DNA of 64,000 nt from Aurifilum marmelostoma (Eukaryota; Ascomycota; Sordariomycetes; Diaporthales; Cryphonectriaceae), in contig JAMXSV010000031.1 of the NCBI GenBank assembly GCA_027559495.1, positions 62,001-126,000 on the forward strand, read 5' to 3'. The position numbers and the translations under genes are program-made. The notes under the pieces were generated by a model. The model made no database searches, was not told the DNA's origin, and worked only from the letters and a program-made list of their open reading frames with translations. Positions 48,826-60,361 of this stretch are shown here, piece after piece (the stretch's first letter is position 1; each line of letters starts with the position of its first letter).

Positions 48826-51800
48826 ATGAAAGCCCTTCAGTCTGCTCCTCCTCAAGATGGCACCGATGCTATATGGCGCAAACATGCCGCACGTATCCGG
48901 GAGCTGTATCTCGATCCGAAAAAACCAAAGAGACACTGCTCACTGCTGGCTGTAAAAGCTACGATGGAGAACGAACATGGGTTTCCAGTTTTTCCGTAAG
49001 TTGGTTATACTTCTGCGAGGTCAGTTGATAGAGTCTCGTTGTTTTGTAAATGCTGAAGCAATGCAATACCTCTAAACAGGAAGCATGTATGGGAGGTGAA
49101 ATTGAAGAAGACTCTTGGTCTCCGCAAGAAACTGCAGAAGAACGACTGGCCCCAAATTTACCGGCACTGCGAATGGCGAAGGTCCCAAGGCAAAGACACC
49201 ATTGTCTTTCTCAACCAAGAGGAGATCGAGTGGAAAAGGGTATGGAAAGAGATCAGACGGAATAACTGTCGGGGCCGCTCTCCATCGCAACGTGAGTAGT
49301 CTGCCTTCTTGGAGCAGCGCCTCCACCACCGTCCCGAGCTGATGCTGATATCACCACACTGTAGGACCATCAAGTTCCCTTCCAGACGGCATCTCGCTTC
49401 GTACCCCACCTCCCGACTCCGGCATTAGATCCCGGAGCACAGACGATAGACTTTGTGTGGTTGCTCTACAGCACCCTCAATCGTCAAGACGTGCCGACCA
49501 GCTACGACCCAAAAGCATCAGCCCATTCGACAGTATCCTGATGAAAGTTCATGGCCCGGAATCGCCTGTAATTCCAGCGACCATACCTGAGACCCTAACG
49601 CAGATACTTGCCCTGGCAAGGTTAGACTTGGATATGGATCAGAACACACCGATAGAGACCCGCGCCCTATACTCGTATGCTTTAGCGTTACGAGACACCC
49701 CGTCCGTGACACTCATGGAAGAAATATTTGGTACGTTATGTGTTCCTGGCCCTTGATATAATTACTATGGCTAATAGCATTTAGACCTGACTCAGATGTT
49801 TACCTTGATGAATATCTCACCAACGGCGGCCCAGAACCCCTCAAGCATCCCTGCGGGATCGTATACTGCAGGATACAGCTCGTCGTCACCTTCGAAGCCA
49901 GGACTCGTTTCCGATTCCGCAATCGCATCGTTGTGGGCCTTGGCTGGAAATGGTCGAAACCTCTCGCAGCAGATGTCTGGACTGCTCAACCAGGAACTCC
50001 AAGCTATTCGCGAACTGGTAGAGCTTATATACGTGTGCTCCAATGACTTGATACATATACGGGATGATGACCATTTGCTTCGGGTCTCGCGTCATTTCGC
50101 CAATTCTCTTCAGGCTCTTGGAAACAACAGAGCATCCCGCATTGGGAACAACATTCTTTACAGCCTTGAAGCCTCGTGGGCAAAACTCATGTGGGAGTTG
50201 GCAAGCACACGTTTCAGAGTGGGCCGCGATATACTTCTCGAGACCTTCGCGGTCTATCTCGATCTTGGGATTCAACGTGGCTGGCTACATAGCTCTAGCA
50301 CGCTATTCGGGAAGTGCATCGTCTACGCCAGCGGTCTTGGCAGCCCAGGTCTGGTGCGGAAACTGTGTGCCCTCTGCGAGGATGGACAGTTGCCAGATCA
50401 CGACTATTCTATCCCCGAAGCCGTTATCCGAGCTCTCATAAACGATCATGTCGAATGCGCAAAGCTGCTAATCGCCTCAATCGGAAGGCTCAATTGTGCA
50501 AGAAGCTTTTCACGATGGATACGCATCATTGACAGCAATAATGATCAGCACATTGCCATCTTAATAACTCTGGTAGAAAAACTAGGCAGTGTGAGATCCA
50601 ATGAAGATATTTGGGGAGAGCACGGGGAACGATACAGTTTTACCACCGAGGTCCTTCCAGAGCCAGTCCTGGAGCGCTGGCCATTTTTCGTGTTGGACTT
50701 TTGTTACTACTTTCTCGACCCCGGGAGTTATCGGATTCTTTCCCAATACGTTAAAACACCAGACTGGCAAGTGACCAGAGCAGGATTCCTGGCTGCCCTT
50801 GAAAGCCACGAAACCCTCAAAGAATATTTGGCAACGCACGGCACGCTTTCTCCACCTGACATGGAACAGTGGATGGAGTTGCTTCTGGTTGAATCACTCC
50901 AAAGCATTGAACGGAGAAAGTACGAGGAATACGACAGCGGGAATATTGGCTACGATACTGTCAAAACACTGATCGGCCTCGTGGCTGACATTCACTTGTC
51001 ATCATTGTTCGGGGAGCGAAGGTCCCGACTCCTCGACATCGCGGTCAATGCAGCCACAGAAGGCAAACCCCATATGCACTGGCTCAGGATTACTGATCTC
51101 CTCCTACGAAAGGGGGCAGTGATCACACCTAGTGTTCTGGCCCTAGCCGTTCCAAAGTACGGAACCAGTCTCTTGAGATTCCTCATCTCGAGGGTGGAAG
51201 ATCTTCCGGAGAAAGGCCTCCTCGCTCTCTCCAGAGCCGCTTACCTCAGGAACGTCGATGCGGTAGAGCTCCTCATAGACGCCGGTGTTGATCCGAATGG
51301 GTTTGTGGGAGGTTCGCAGCACCAAATTACAGTGCTTGCTCACTCTGTTCTCGTCCAGCAACACGAACTGTGGGACAACGGTCTCGGGGGGGTGGAGACG
51401 ATGCAAATACTCATCAGTCGCGGCGCAAAGATGAGATACGACGCAGAGGACTCTAGAGGCTATAGATTATTACGGGTGATATCTCAGTCTGATAATCATG
51501 ACCAACCAGTGGTACTTCTTCGATACATGATCGACCAGATAGAAGACTTGTCCGACCCGACTCAGCCTTCGGAGTATCTCTTGGAAAGCTGCGCATACAT
51601 GCGTGATGCTGAGGGTTTCCTCGATGAGCGCGGCATGCTAGCTGTTTTCCAGCACCTCCTTCAGAAAGGGGCCAAGATCAGGCCTGGCTCACCACTCACT
51701 TCTTGCATAAAGCTGGGCGGGGACATAGCCTTGGCTGAGGAATTATTACAGGCAGGGGCAGCCATCGATGCTTACGATGGAGGTCTGCGCAAGTATGAAA

Positions 51801-52633
51801 TTCGTCGAACCCCACTGCAAGCTGCCTCGGAGAGAGCCGATGAGGAAATGGTGTCATGGTTGCTGCAGAGAGGCGCCAACCCGAACTTGCCCGGTCGTGG
51901 CGAGTACGGGGTAACTGCACTCCAGGCTATCTGCCGCTACGATGTCATAGGACCTGAGGAGCATGAGCAGAAGATGAGGATCATCGGAACGCTTTTAGAC
52001 AGCACGGAACACCCTGTCGAAATGATCAACGCAGCTCCTGCCAGGCATGACGGGCACACGGCCCTGCAGATGGCAGCGTTGAATGGTGACCTGAAGGTCG
52101 CAACGCTTCTGCTGAGTCGTGGGGCTGATGTCAACGCCCCTGCGTGCAAACTCTTTGGATGCACGGCATTAGATGGAGCAGCCTCTTACGGAAGGTTCGA
52201 CATGGTGAAACTCCTTCTGAACTCTAACGCACTGAGTGCTGACCGTGGAATGACTGGGTATGATGGTGCTGTTCGAAGGGCCAATCACGAGGGGCACTTT
52301 GCCGTCGCGAAGATCATTGGGGAGCATCACGAAAACAACTTGAGGTGGGAAACACCCAATCCATGCTTGATGCAACCATGTCGAGATTATCAGGAATACC
52401 GTTATACAGAGTCAGAGCTCGATGAAATAGGGTATAAAGCTCGGTACAATGTGGATGAATTACGGAGGCAGTATGACGAGTCAAGTATTTCCCGCGGCCT
52501 GGTCACAGAGGATGTGTTGATGAATAAGGCACGATCTTCACAATCGTCACAATCGTCGCCCTCTCCAAACAACGAGGGCATTAGAAGGCATTTAATGCAC
52601 ACGGACCGAGAGATTTATTCCTTAACTAATTAA
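48826..52633 (+). CDS. Clr5-domain ankyrin-repeat protein
   Basis: Predicted exons 48826-48995, 49080-49291, 49365-49730 and 49785-52633 encode 1198 residues. All three introns have GTAAGT/GTGAGT/GTACGT donors and AG acceptors that keep frame. The N-terminus (about residues 15-85) matches the Clr5 domain, with IWRKHAARIRELYLD and, across intron 1, W-E-V-K-L-K-K and KKLQKNDWPQIYR. A long helical middle (about 255-690) has no recognised domain. The C-terminal half carries ankyrin repeats, clearest at AAYLRNVDAVELLIDAGVDP, TPLQAASERADEEMVSWLLQ and HTALQMAALNGDLKVATLLL. Clr5 in fission yeast acts in heterochromatic silencing, but in filamentous fungi the domain is widespread on large ankyrin/TPR proteins of unknown role. 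The stop lies only a few bases from the AT-rich repeat island, so the native C-terminus may have been lost or altered. Confidence 0.85.
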
Positions 52634-53028
52634 GGCCTTTTTATAATCGTTTAAAGATAAATAAACCTCCTCTTTAACCTCTAGATAGCCTTTAAATAGA
52701 TAGAATTAAGCTTTATAATTACTCTTTTATAATATATTATTAGTATAATTATAATCTCTAGCTTTAGCAGTTTAGAATCTATTTATATTGCATCTTCTAT
52801 TGCCTATTTAAGCTTAGCGCTTAATATATCTTTTCTATATTTATAAATACTAGAATTCCTTTTTATTATTCTTATTATTAAAGCTATACTTTATATTCTT
52901 TATATCTAATTAATAAGAGGCTATTAATACTAAAAATATATATTTAAAATATAAATATAATATATTTATAAATCTAAAGGCTTTAGTTTAATAGCCTTTT
53001 AAAGAAAGCTAAGCATAGTGTTATAACC
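52634..53028. other. AT-rich RIP-like sequence, origin unrecognised
   Basis: Composition drops abruptly in GC right after the ankyrin gene stop. The stretch is rich in TpA and carries no readable domain. It is probably a relic of an older repeat flanking element A. Confidence 0.6.
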
Positions 53029-53394
53029 TATCTAACATGCAGGTCACAAGAATGGTTATAAGCAATAAGGACCAGGTATTAAGGACCCAATATCCTGACT
53101 AAGAAAAAGCAGAATCCGGATTACATAATCCAGGGTTAGGGTTTAGACCGACAGAACCGCCCATCAGTCCCATCGATGTAACTATAGACCGACATAATCG
53201 GCTATTAGTCCCAGCAGTCCACCCCTATAGGAGAAGAACCAACATTACTAATAAGGGACTAAAGAGCAGAATATATATATATATAAGAATATATTTATTA
53301 CTATTAGATAGATTTAGTATATAGCTCTTTAGTTATTAATCTAAGTATTACCTCTAATATAAGTAATAGCTTTACTGCTAAGTAATATACTGCA
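53029..53394 (+). repeat. 5' LTR of element A
   Basis: It starts TGTTATAACCTATC and ends ACTGCA, giving TG..CA ends and 366 bp. The start is fixed by the copy after the polypurine tract at 60157; the end is inferred from the CA and from similarity to the LTR of element B. Its first 220 bases are much less AT-rich than the copy at 60157. It contains AGGGTTAGGGTTTAG at 53132-53146 and the palindrome-like GGATTACATAATCC. Confidence 0.7.
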
Positions 53395-53689
53395 GAAGAC
53401 TTTAAAGATTATTTCTATATTCTTTGGATTATATTTTAATATTATTCTTGCCTAATATAAACCCTTTATATACTTATTATATACTCTAGTTATAGCAGTG
53501 CTTATTATATTTTAATAACTCTTATTTAAGTATAGTTTAGTATACTCTTTCTTAAGCAATATAGAAATATAATATCTCTTTAGACTCTAACCTTCTTTAC
53601 TATAGGCAGGGCCTAAACTAGCGCTAAGCTATAATAAACTATTATAGCCCTATAAGCTCGCATTTAGGAACTTAAAGAATCTAGCAATA

Positions 53690-54600
53690 TGCAGATTAAA
53701 GTCTATAAGATAGATAAACCTATCCCTTATAAAGGATTAAAGGGCACTCTTTAAGCTTTTATTACTTAGTGCAAGGCCTACTTCTTTTACTATTCGGCTT
53801 AGTTTATAGATAAGGGAGAGAAGGCAGTCTTTGCAAGAACTTAGTTAGAAGGCAATGCTCTTACCTAGTTCGAATCTTTACTTTAAGATTACCTTAATAA
53901 TCTAACTATACTTAATAATTATAATAAGGAAACTAAAGCTATCTTTAACTTATTTAAAAATTTCGAAAAAGCGCTTAAAGATATATTTAGCAATTCAGAT
54001 AAGAAGCATATAGCAGAATGCAGTCTTATAGACCTTAAGCAGACTAAAGCTGCTTTAGATTATATAGCTAAATTTAGGCAGTATATAGAATAAGTTAGCT
54101 AGAAAGATAAAGCATTAATATCCTAGTTCTATAAAGGACTAAAGGATAGGATTAAAGATAAACTATATAAAATAGACTAACCCAATAATTTAGCAGAATA
54201 TATTATAATAGCAATATAAATCAATAATTATATTTTTAAATAATAATAAGAGAAAAACTGCAAAGATAATAGATAACTATAGAAGTTTAGGGCTTTAGCT
54301 AATAGTAGAAAACGCTACTAGCCTTAGCAGAACTACTAAGGCAAATAATAGAGCTATATAAGTATAGTGCAAAGTAGCAGCATATATACTAGGCTAATAG
54401 AATTAGATGCTATGCATTAATGCAATAACTTTTAGAATTAAGGCAAAGGCAATAGAGTATGCTTTAATTATAAAAAGCCTAGATACTTTGCATAGGAATA
54501 TTAATAACTATAAAAGAAATAATAGCAACCTATCTAAAAAGAATAATAGCTTAGTATTGCTACTTAATAGAAACCTAATTATCTAAATAAAAATATTTTA
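53690..54600 (+). pseudogene. gag of element A with decayed zinc knuckle
   Basis: The translation reads as a retrotransposon Gag: IDKPIPYKGLKGTLQAFI, a helical capsid-like core with LFKNFEKALKDIFS, then a Gln-rich linker. The CCHC knuckle at 54460-54501 keeps the first Cys, but the second Cys, the His and the last Cys are all Tyr, each explained by one G-to-A or C-to-T change. Multiple stops replace Gln. Confidence 0.8.
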
Positions 54601-55745
54601 ATAGAGCAAATAATAAACTCTATTAATTATAAATCTCTTAATTAGACTATATATTATAATAATAGCTATATATTATACCTCTCGGAGAAAGAAAGTTTAG
54701 GATAGTTCCCTTAAAAACTTAAGAGATAGCAATAACTTGCTATTAAAAGTAGGACTTCTATTAAAGAAGAATAATCAGATTATTCTACTAATTTTAGAGA
54801 TTAGGGATCTAAGGAAGAATAGAACCTAGGGAAGTTTCCCCTATAGCATTATCTTGCATAGCTTATAGACTATAATAAGCATATATTAGATACTATAGCA
54901 TTCCCAGCCTATAATAGGCGCAATAATAACTTAGAAAATGCGGACTTTATGCTAGCCCCTATAGAAGAATATATTATAGAAATACTTACTCTAGAAGAAG
55001 GGATCTTCTAGGATAAATAATCTAATATTCTACTCAAATCTATTACGCAATAATATATAGATAACTCAGAAAAATCAATACTAACTATCTAATGCAATAG
55101 CCTTAATTCTAATAACCTAAATATTAATATTTAAATAGAATACCTTATATATAGAATATCTTTAAAAACCCTCTTTAAAAGCATCCTACTTTAGAATTAT
55201 AAAGCAAATAAACTAAAAGATCCTAGAATTAATGCATTCTACCTAGAATACTATTAATTAGCATAGATCTTATATACTTATTATAGCTGCTAAATCTATT
55301 TTGAGAAAAAAGTTAAATATAAATAGTTCCTAATTAGAGAAGAAGAATAACTTATTTAAGCATATAAAGAATCCGAATTATAGTTTAGAGAAGTACTAGA
55401 TAAAAAATACTATAATGCATTTATCAGGCTACTAGAAGATTGCTTTAGACTTTATATAGATAAGAAACGCAAGTAGTAGCAATGCCTAATAGAATAATGC
55501 ACTATCTATATACAGAGCAAAGCATATGCCTAGCATATGCAGCAATGCAGCAAGAAGCAATATAAGTATGCTTAATAATAAGCTAAGGCACTAGCTTAGA
55601 AGGCAGCTAAGAAGGCTCTAAAAGGGAAAGATCGCCTATAAGGGGATAATAGTTAATTAGGACTATAAGGTCCCTATGCATAATAGCAAGAGGAAGCTAT
55701 ATATATATATGCCTTAATATAAATATTGAAGGCTAATATTATAGC

Positions 55746-55790
55746 GCACTATTAGATAGCAGCGCATAAGGAAATTATATATCCCCCCTA
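55746..55790 (+). pseudogene. Aspartic protease motif of element A
   Basis: The frame reads ALLDSSA-stop-GNYI, matching the retropepsin motif ALLDSGAQGNFI. The catalytic Asp is kept, the Gly after Ser is now Ser (G-to-A) and Gln is TAA (C-to-T). The same motif occurs at 63059-63100 in element B. Confidence 0.78.
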
Positions 55791-56629
55791 TATTATTAAT
55801 ATAGCAAAGATACTATAGCAATAAAAAGAGAAGCCCTATATACTTAATACTATAAAAGAATAACCTATTATATATAATTAAAGGGTAATCGATAAAGAGA
55901 CTAATTATCTATCTATCTTAAACTAAAGATATATAATATTTATTTCTTTTAATATTACAGATATAGCATACTATAATATAATATTAGGACTTCTATAGCT
56001 TAAGGAGCATAATTCTCAAATCGATTAGACTATTAGCTAGATCTCTTAGGAATAAGCTATATCTAATAGGATAGTTGCAATTAAAGGCGCAGGATAAGAC
56101 TTAGTTACTAAGGATAGCTAAGAAAGGCGCTTAAACGAGAATTTAATATATATCTCTAAATTAGCAGGAACTAATAGCTTATAGAGAAAGACTATAAATG
56201 CCTTAAATCTATAAATGCAGGTTAGGCATAGATTGAATATATAAGTAAATAGAAACTAGTTAGAAGGATTTAATCTAGTATAAAGCAATAATAATAGGCA
56301 GCAATAATAGAAATAGAAGCTATAGCCTTAGAAACTTAATTTAGCCTAGAGCAGCTAGGATAGGCTACAAAAGCAGATAAATTAGAAATTATAAAAAATC
56401 GAATAAAGCTAATTAGAATACAATACTTCTGCAATATTGCCTAGGAATGCTTAATAGTACCTCCTATTCCTATAAGCAGTAGCAATAGAAGAAGGACCCC
56501 TACTAATATTCGATAGCATACTATAAAAGTACTATAAATTTACTAGATTATTCTTAGGAAAGCATAAGGAATTACTTTCTGCTAGAATCTAATTTAATTA
56601 CAAAATACCCCTTAAGAAAGGAATAGAAT

Positions 56630-57900
56630 TAAAGTTTTTCTCTATTTATAAACTAGATAAAGCAAGGCTTAAAGCATTTAGGGAGTACTTAGATAAGAAT
56701 CTTAAAAGGGAATATATTAGAGAATTATACTCTTTAGCAGAATACCCAATCCTCTTTATATCTAAGAAAAATAGCAAACTTAAGCTATGCATAGACTTTA
56801 GATAACTTAATAATATAACAATTAAGGATTATTACTTTTTGCTAAGAAGCAATAAACTATAAGATAGGATGCAAGGCGCATAATGGTTTACTATACTCGA
56901 TCTTAAAGAAGGATACTATTATATATAGATTGCAAAGGAATATAAATAGAAGATAGCCTTTAGAACTTGCTATAGATATTATAAATATTATATTATGCTA
57001 TTTAGACTAACTAATATATTAGCTATATTCTAACGCATAATTAACTATATCCTCTGCAAATTCCTTAATATCTTCATTATTGCTTATCTAGATAATATCT
57101 TTATTTACTTAAAGAACTTTAAGATATATAAATAATATATGCGAACTATATTATAGACGCTATAAAATGCTAAGATGCTAGTAGAACCTACTAAATATTA
57201 TTTCTATACTTAGAAAGTGAATTATCTTAGATATACTTTCGAACTAGGCGCAATTTGCATATAGAAAGATAAAATTAAGGCAATTAAGGATTAGCTTATA
57301 TCTAGAAACCTTATAAATATTTAAGCATTTCTTAAATATATTAATTTCTATAAATAGTTTATTAAGGATTATAGCAAGAAAGTTAAGCTCTTTATAAAAC
57401 TTACTAAAAAAGAAATATTATTTCTTTAGGCAAAAGAATAATACTAAGTATTCAATAAAATTAAAGACCTTATATTAAAAGATCTAGTTTGCAAAGAACT
57501 AGATTTTAGCAAGGAACTCGAGTTATATATAGATGCATTAGACTTTGCTATTAGAGCAGAACTTAATTAGCGCAACGAAAGAGAACAATTAAAACTAATC
57601 GCTAACTTCTCAAAGAAGCTTAATAGACTAGAATTGCAGTATAGAATACTAGATAAGGAACTTATAGCTATTATAGAGGCATTTAAGGAATAGGAATAAT
57701 ATCTTATTAGCACAAAATACTAAATTAAAGTATTTTCTAATTATAAGAATTTTACTATATTTACTATAATAAAGATACTTAATAAATAATAAGTAAGATA
57801 GGCAGAGTACCTATTATAATTCAATCTTAAAATTATCTATATCTAAAGAAAGAAAAATATTAGAGCAAATGCTCTTAGCAGAAGGTCTAATTATTAGGAT
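56630..57900 (+). pseudogene. Reverse transcriptase and RNase H of element A
   Basis: Readable motifs in order are SIYKLDKARLKAFREYLD, ILFISKKNSKLKLCIDFR, TILDLKEGYYYIQIA, FRTCYRYYKYYIMLFRL, YLDN at 57085-57096, the thumb and connection, then RNase H with LELYIDALDFAIRAEL and DKELIAIIEAFKE. The catalytic YxDD box is YLDN, the second Asp lost by GAT-to-AAT. Stops interrupt the frame at Gln and Trp positions. Confidence 0.88.
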
Positions 57901-58039
57901 AAGATTATAGAAGAAATCTAGGATATCTTTATAATAGATAAGAAAGGAAATCTTATTAATGCATATAGGAAACTAAATGCTATCCTTAAAATAGATTAAA
58001 TAAGCAAGGACCTAGAAGATATAACTTTAGAAGAATAAG

Positions 58040-59090
58040 ATTAGTATATCCGGGATATATATAGTGCCTTAGTATATAAATATTAGGGAGTTAGGGCAAC
58101 TTTAGCATAGATTTTGAGATATTAGAACCTGCTAGGCCTTAAGAAGAGAGTTAAGAACCTCTTACGAAATTGCAATAATTGCAAAAAGAATAAGGCAAAA
58201 AGATATAAGCTTTACAGATTGCTTTACCCTCTATTAGTACTAAGTTCGGTTTAGCAATTAGCTAGCCTAAACTTTATTATTAAGCTATCTTTCTTATAAG
58301 AACCCTTAACTAAAGTGCAATTTAATAGCATTCTAGTAGTAGTTTGCAAATTAAGCAAGTATACTTACTTTCTACTATATAAGGAGAGTAGTATAGCAGA
58401 AGACCTTATATATACATTTCTTAGAATAATTATAGCCAACTATAGCATACTATAAGAAATTATCTTAGATAGGGATAAGAAGTTTGCATTAAACTTCTAG
58501 ATTTTACTTGCAAAGCAGCTTAGAGCAGCTTATAAGATATTAACTGCATTCTATCTATAAATAAATAAATAAATAAAATATATAAATTAAATTTTAAAAT
58601 AATATCTATACTATTATATTAATTATAAATAAGATAATTAGATTAAATTATTACTATTAGCATAATTTATATATAATAGCGCAGATATAAGTATAATAAA
58701 GGTATTGCTATTCTATATAGTATATAAGCATAACCCTATAATATACTATAAAGCATTGCTAGGGGCAAATGCAAAAGCAGTAGAAAAGAAAGCCTAAAGG
58801 ATTTAGAAAATCTATAAAGAACTGCAGCAAAAACTTGCATTTATTAGGAAATAAATAATAAGATATGCAAATACTAAGAGAATTAAGAAACTAATCCTTA
58901 AAAAGGAAAATAAGGTCTATCTTTTTTAATAAAATATTAAGATAAAAAGATTTAGCAATAAGCTTAATTATAAAAAGCTTAGTTTATTTAAAATTTTACA
59001 AAAAATCTTACTAATTAACTATAAACTTGCACTTCCCTATAGCATAAGAATATATCTAATTTTTTATATTTTATTACTTAAACTAGCAGT
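58040..59090 (+). pseudogene. Integrase of element A
   Basis: An HHCC-type zinc region ends NLLRNCNNCKKNKAKRYK near 58150-58210. The catalytic core follows: LNFIIKLS near 58258-58280 where family members have a D (now N), ILDRDKKFALNF near 58461-58496 with the second Asp kept, and ILKQYL near 58591-58608 where the catalytic Glu is Lys. Both losses are G-to-A changes. Confidence 0.82.
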
Positions 59091-59114
59091 ATAAAATATA
59101 AAGATTAATAATAG

Positions 59115-59290
59115 TATTAAAATCGAAGATAATAAACTAGAATATAAGATTAAAAGAATCCTTAAGCACTAAGGATATAACAATATGCTAGAATACTTAG
59201 TTAAATAAAGAGGCTACCTTTTAAGCAAAAATATATAGAAATCTCTAGATAATATTACTAATGCACTAGAATAGCTTGCGCGATACTAGT
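59115..59290 (+). pseudogene. Chromodomain of element A
   Basis: The reading KLEYKIKRILKH followed by MLEYLVK-stop-RGYLLSKNI matches the chromodomain pattern in which the stop stands for Trp of VKWKGY. Chromodomains at the integrase C-terminus guide chromoviruses to heterochromatin. Confidence 0.78.
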
Positions 59291-59573
59291 CTAAGAAAGG
59301 GCAGTTATAGCAGTAACCTATTAACTTATAGGAATATTAAGAATATAGCCTATTAATTAAATATCTTACTAGTTAGCAAAATAAACTACTAAGAGAATAC
59401 TAGCTAAGGGCAGTACTAGAAAAAAAAAAAAAAAAAGATATACTAATTAAATCAAAAATTAGCAATCTATTAAAGGTCCAGCTATATTTTCCGACTTATA
59501 ATTATCTAATATACTTAGATCTAGTAGAGACTAACTAGCCTTACTAAGATTAGAGAAGATTAAGTTAGAGGGA

Positions 59574-59977
59574 CTTTTGGGAAGTAAATCCCTAGGGGCT
59601 AGGGCTTTAATGCTTTAGTTAGCCTCCTAGGCAGCTAGGCGCTCTGCCTCTGCCTTCTCCTTTTCAGCCCAATCTAGCTTATTAATAGTTGCTAAGCCGC
59701 AGCAGATAGCGCAGGCTATCTTCTTTGCCTAAACGCAATGCTATTTTCGCAGATAGCAAACCTTAGCAGCAGCTAACTCTAGCTCCTTCTCTGCCTTATC
59801 TAGATTAGCCTTAGCAGCAAAGTATTGGATAATAATCTTCTTAATCTGCAAAGGGAAAAGGCTATATATATTGCAATTGCTATATTTATAGCAGATATAC
59901 TTAGTATAATAAGAAGAGTCCTCCTTAAAAGCAAGATAATAAGCCTTGCAGGGCTTGCAGGAAGAATAAGCAGGCAT
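59574..59977 (-). pseudogene. Antisense reading frame in the 3' region of element A
   Basis: On the minus strand an ATG at 59977 opens 78 codons to TAG at 59741. The same frame continues to about 59574 interrupted only by a few TAG/TAA stops at positions where Gln is likely. The product would have Cys pairs (CKPC, later CAICC), a segment FPLQIKKIIIQYFAAKANL and Glu/Lys/Ala-rich helices, ending near LAPRDLLPKSP. It lies between the chromodomain and the polypurine tract, and its composition is clearly protein-like. I recall similar small hypothetical proteins from Sordariomycete genomes but cannot verify this. Function unknown. Confidence 0.6.
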
Positions 59978-60141
59978 TTTGCAAGAATAGGAAAGGGCTA
60001 AGAGCTAAAAAGAAAAGGACTGCTCTATTTTCTTATGCTAGCGCTTAGTAATACTAAAAGATATCTCGATTAGAAAGGCATAACCTAATAACGAAGGAAT
60101 TTGCTATAATATTTATAGAAAATCGTTAGGGATAATAATTA

Positions 60142-60156
60142 ATAGAAGGAAAATAA
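60142..60156 (+). other. Polypurine tract of element A
   Basis: The purine-rich word ATAGAAGGAAAATAA lies immediately before the LTR start at 60157, where the plus-strand primer is expected. Confidence 0.6.
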
Positions 60157-60361
60157 TATTATAACCTATCTAATATATAGATTATAAGAATAGTTACAAG
60201 CAATAAGGACTAGATGTTAAGGACCTAATATCCTAACTAAGAAAAAGCAAAATCTAGATTATATAATCTAGAGTTAGGGTTTAGACTAATAGGATTGCCT
60301 ATCGGTCCTATCAATATAACTATAGACCGATATAATTAGCTATTAGTCCTAGCAGTCTACC
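60157..60361 (+). repeat. Truncated 3' LTR of element A
   Basis: It aligns with 53029-53234 of the 5' LTR from TATTATAACCTATC to CAGTCTACC and stops where the next LTR begins. Differences from the 5' copy are mostly C-to-T or G-to-A in this copy, with a few reverse changes. The second half of the LTR is absent. Confidence 0.75.

Larger units (their letters stand above)
53029..60361 (+). mobile_element. Element A: Ty3/gypsy chromovirus-type LTR retrotransposon, degenerate
   Basis: The order is 5' LTR, gag with zinc knuckle, protease, reverse transcriptase, RNase H, integrase, chromodomain, antisense frame, polypurine tract and a truncated 3' LTR. RT before integrase places it in Ty3/gypsy, and the terminal chromodomain points to chromoviruses. 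It is about 7.3 kb and inactive, with stops throughout and altered active sites. Domains fall in different frames, so small indels are also present. The primer-binding site was not recognised after the 5' LTR. Confidence 0.88.

Noticed and set aside
53395..53460. Primer-binding site of element A
   Set aside because: No convincing complement to a tRNA 3' end follows the predicted LTR end. RIP damage, self-priming or an incorrect LTR end could explain this, so none is annotated.
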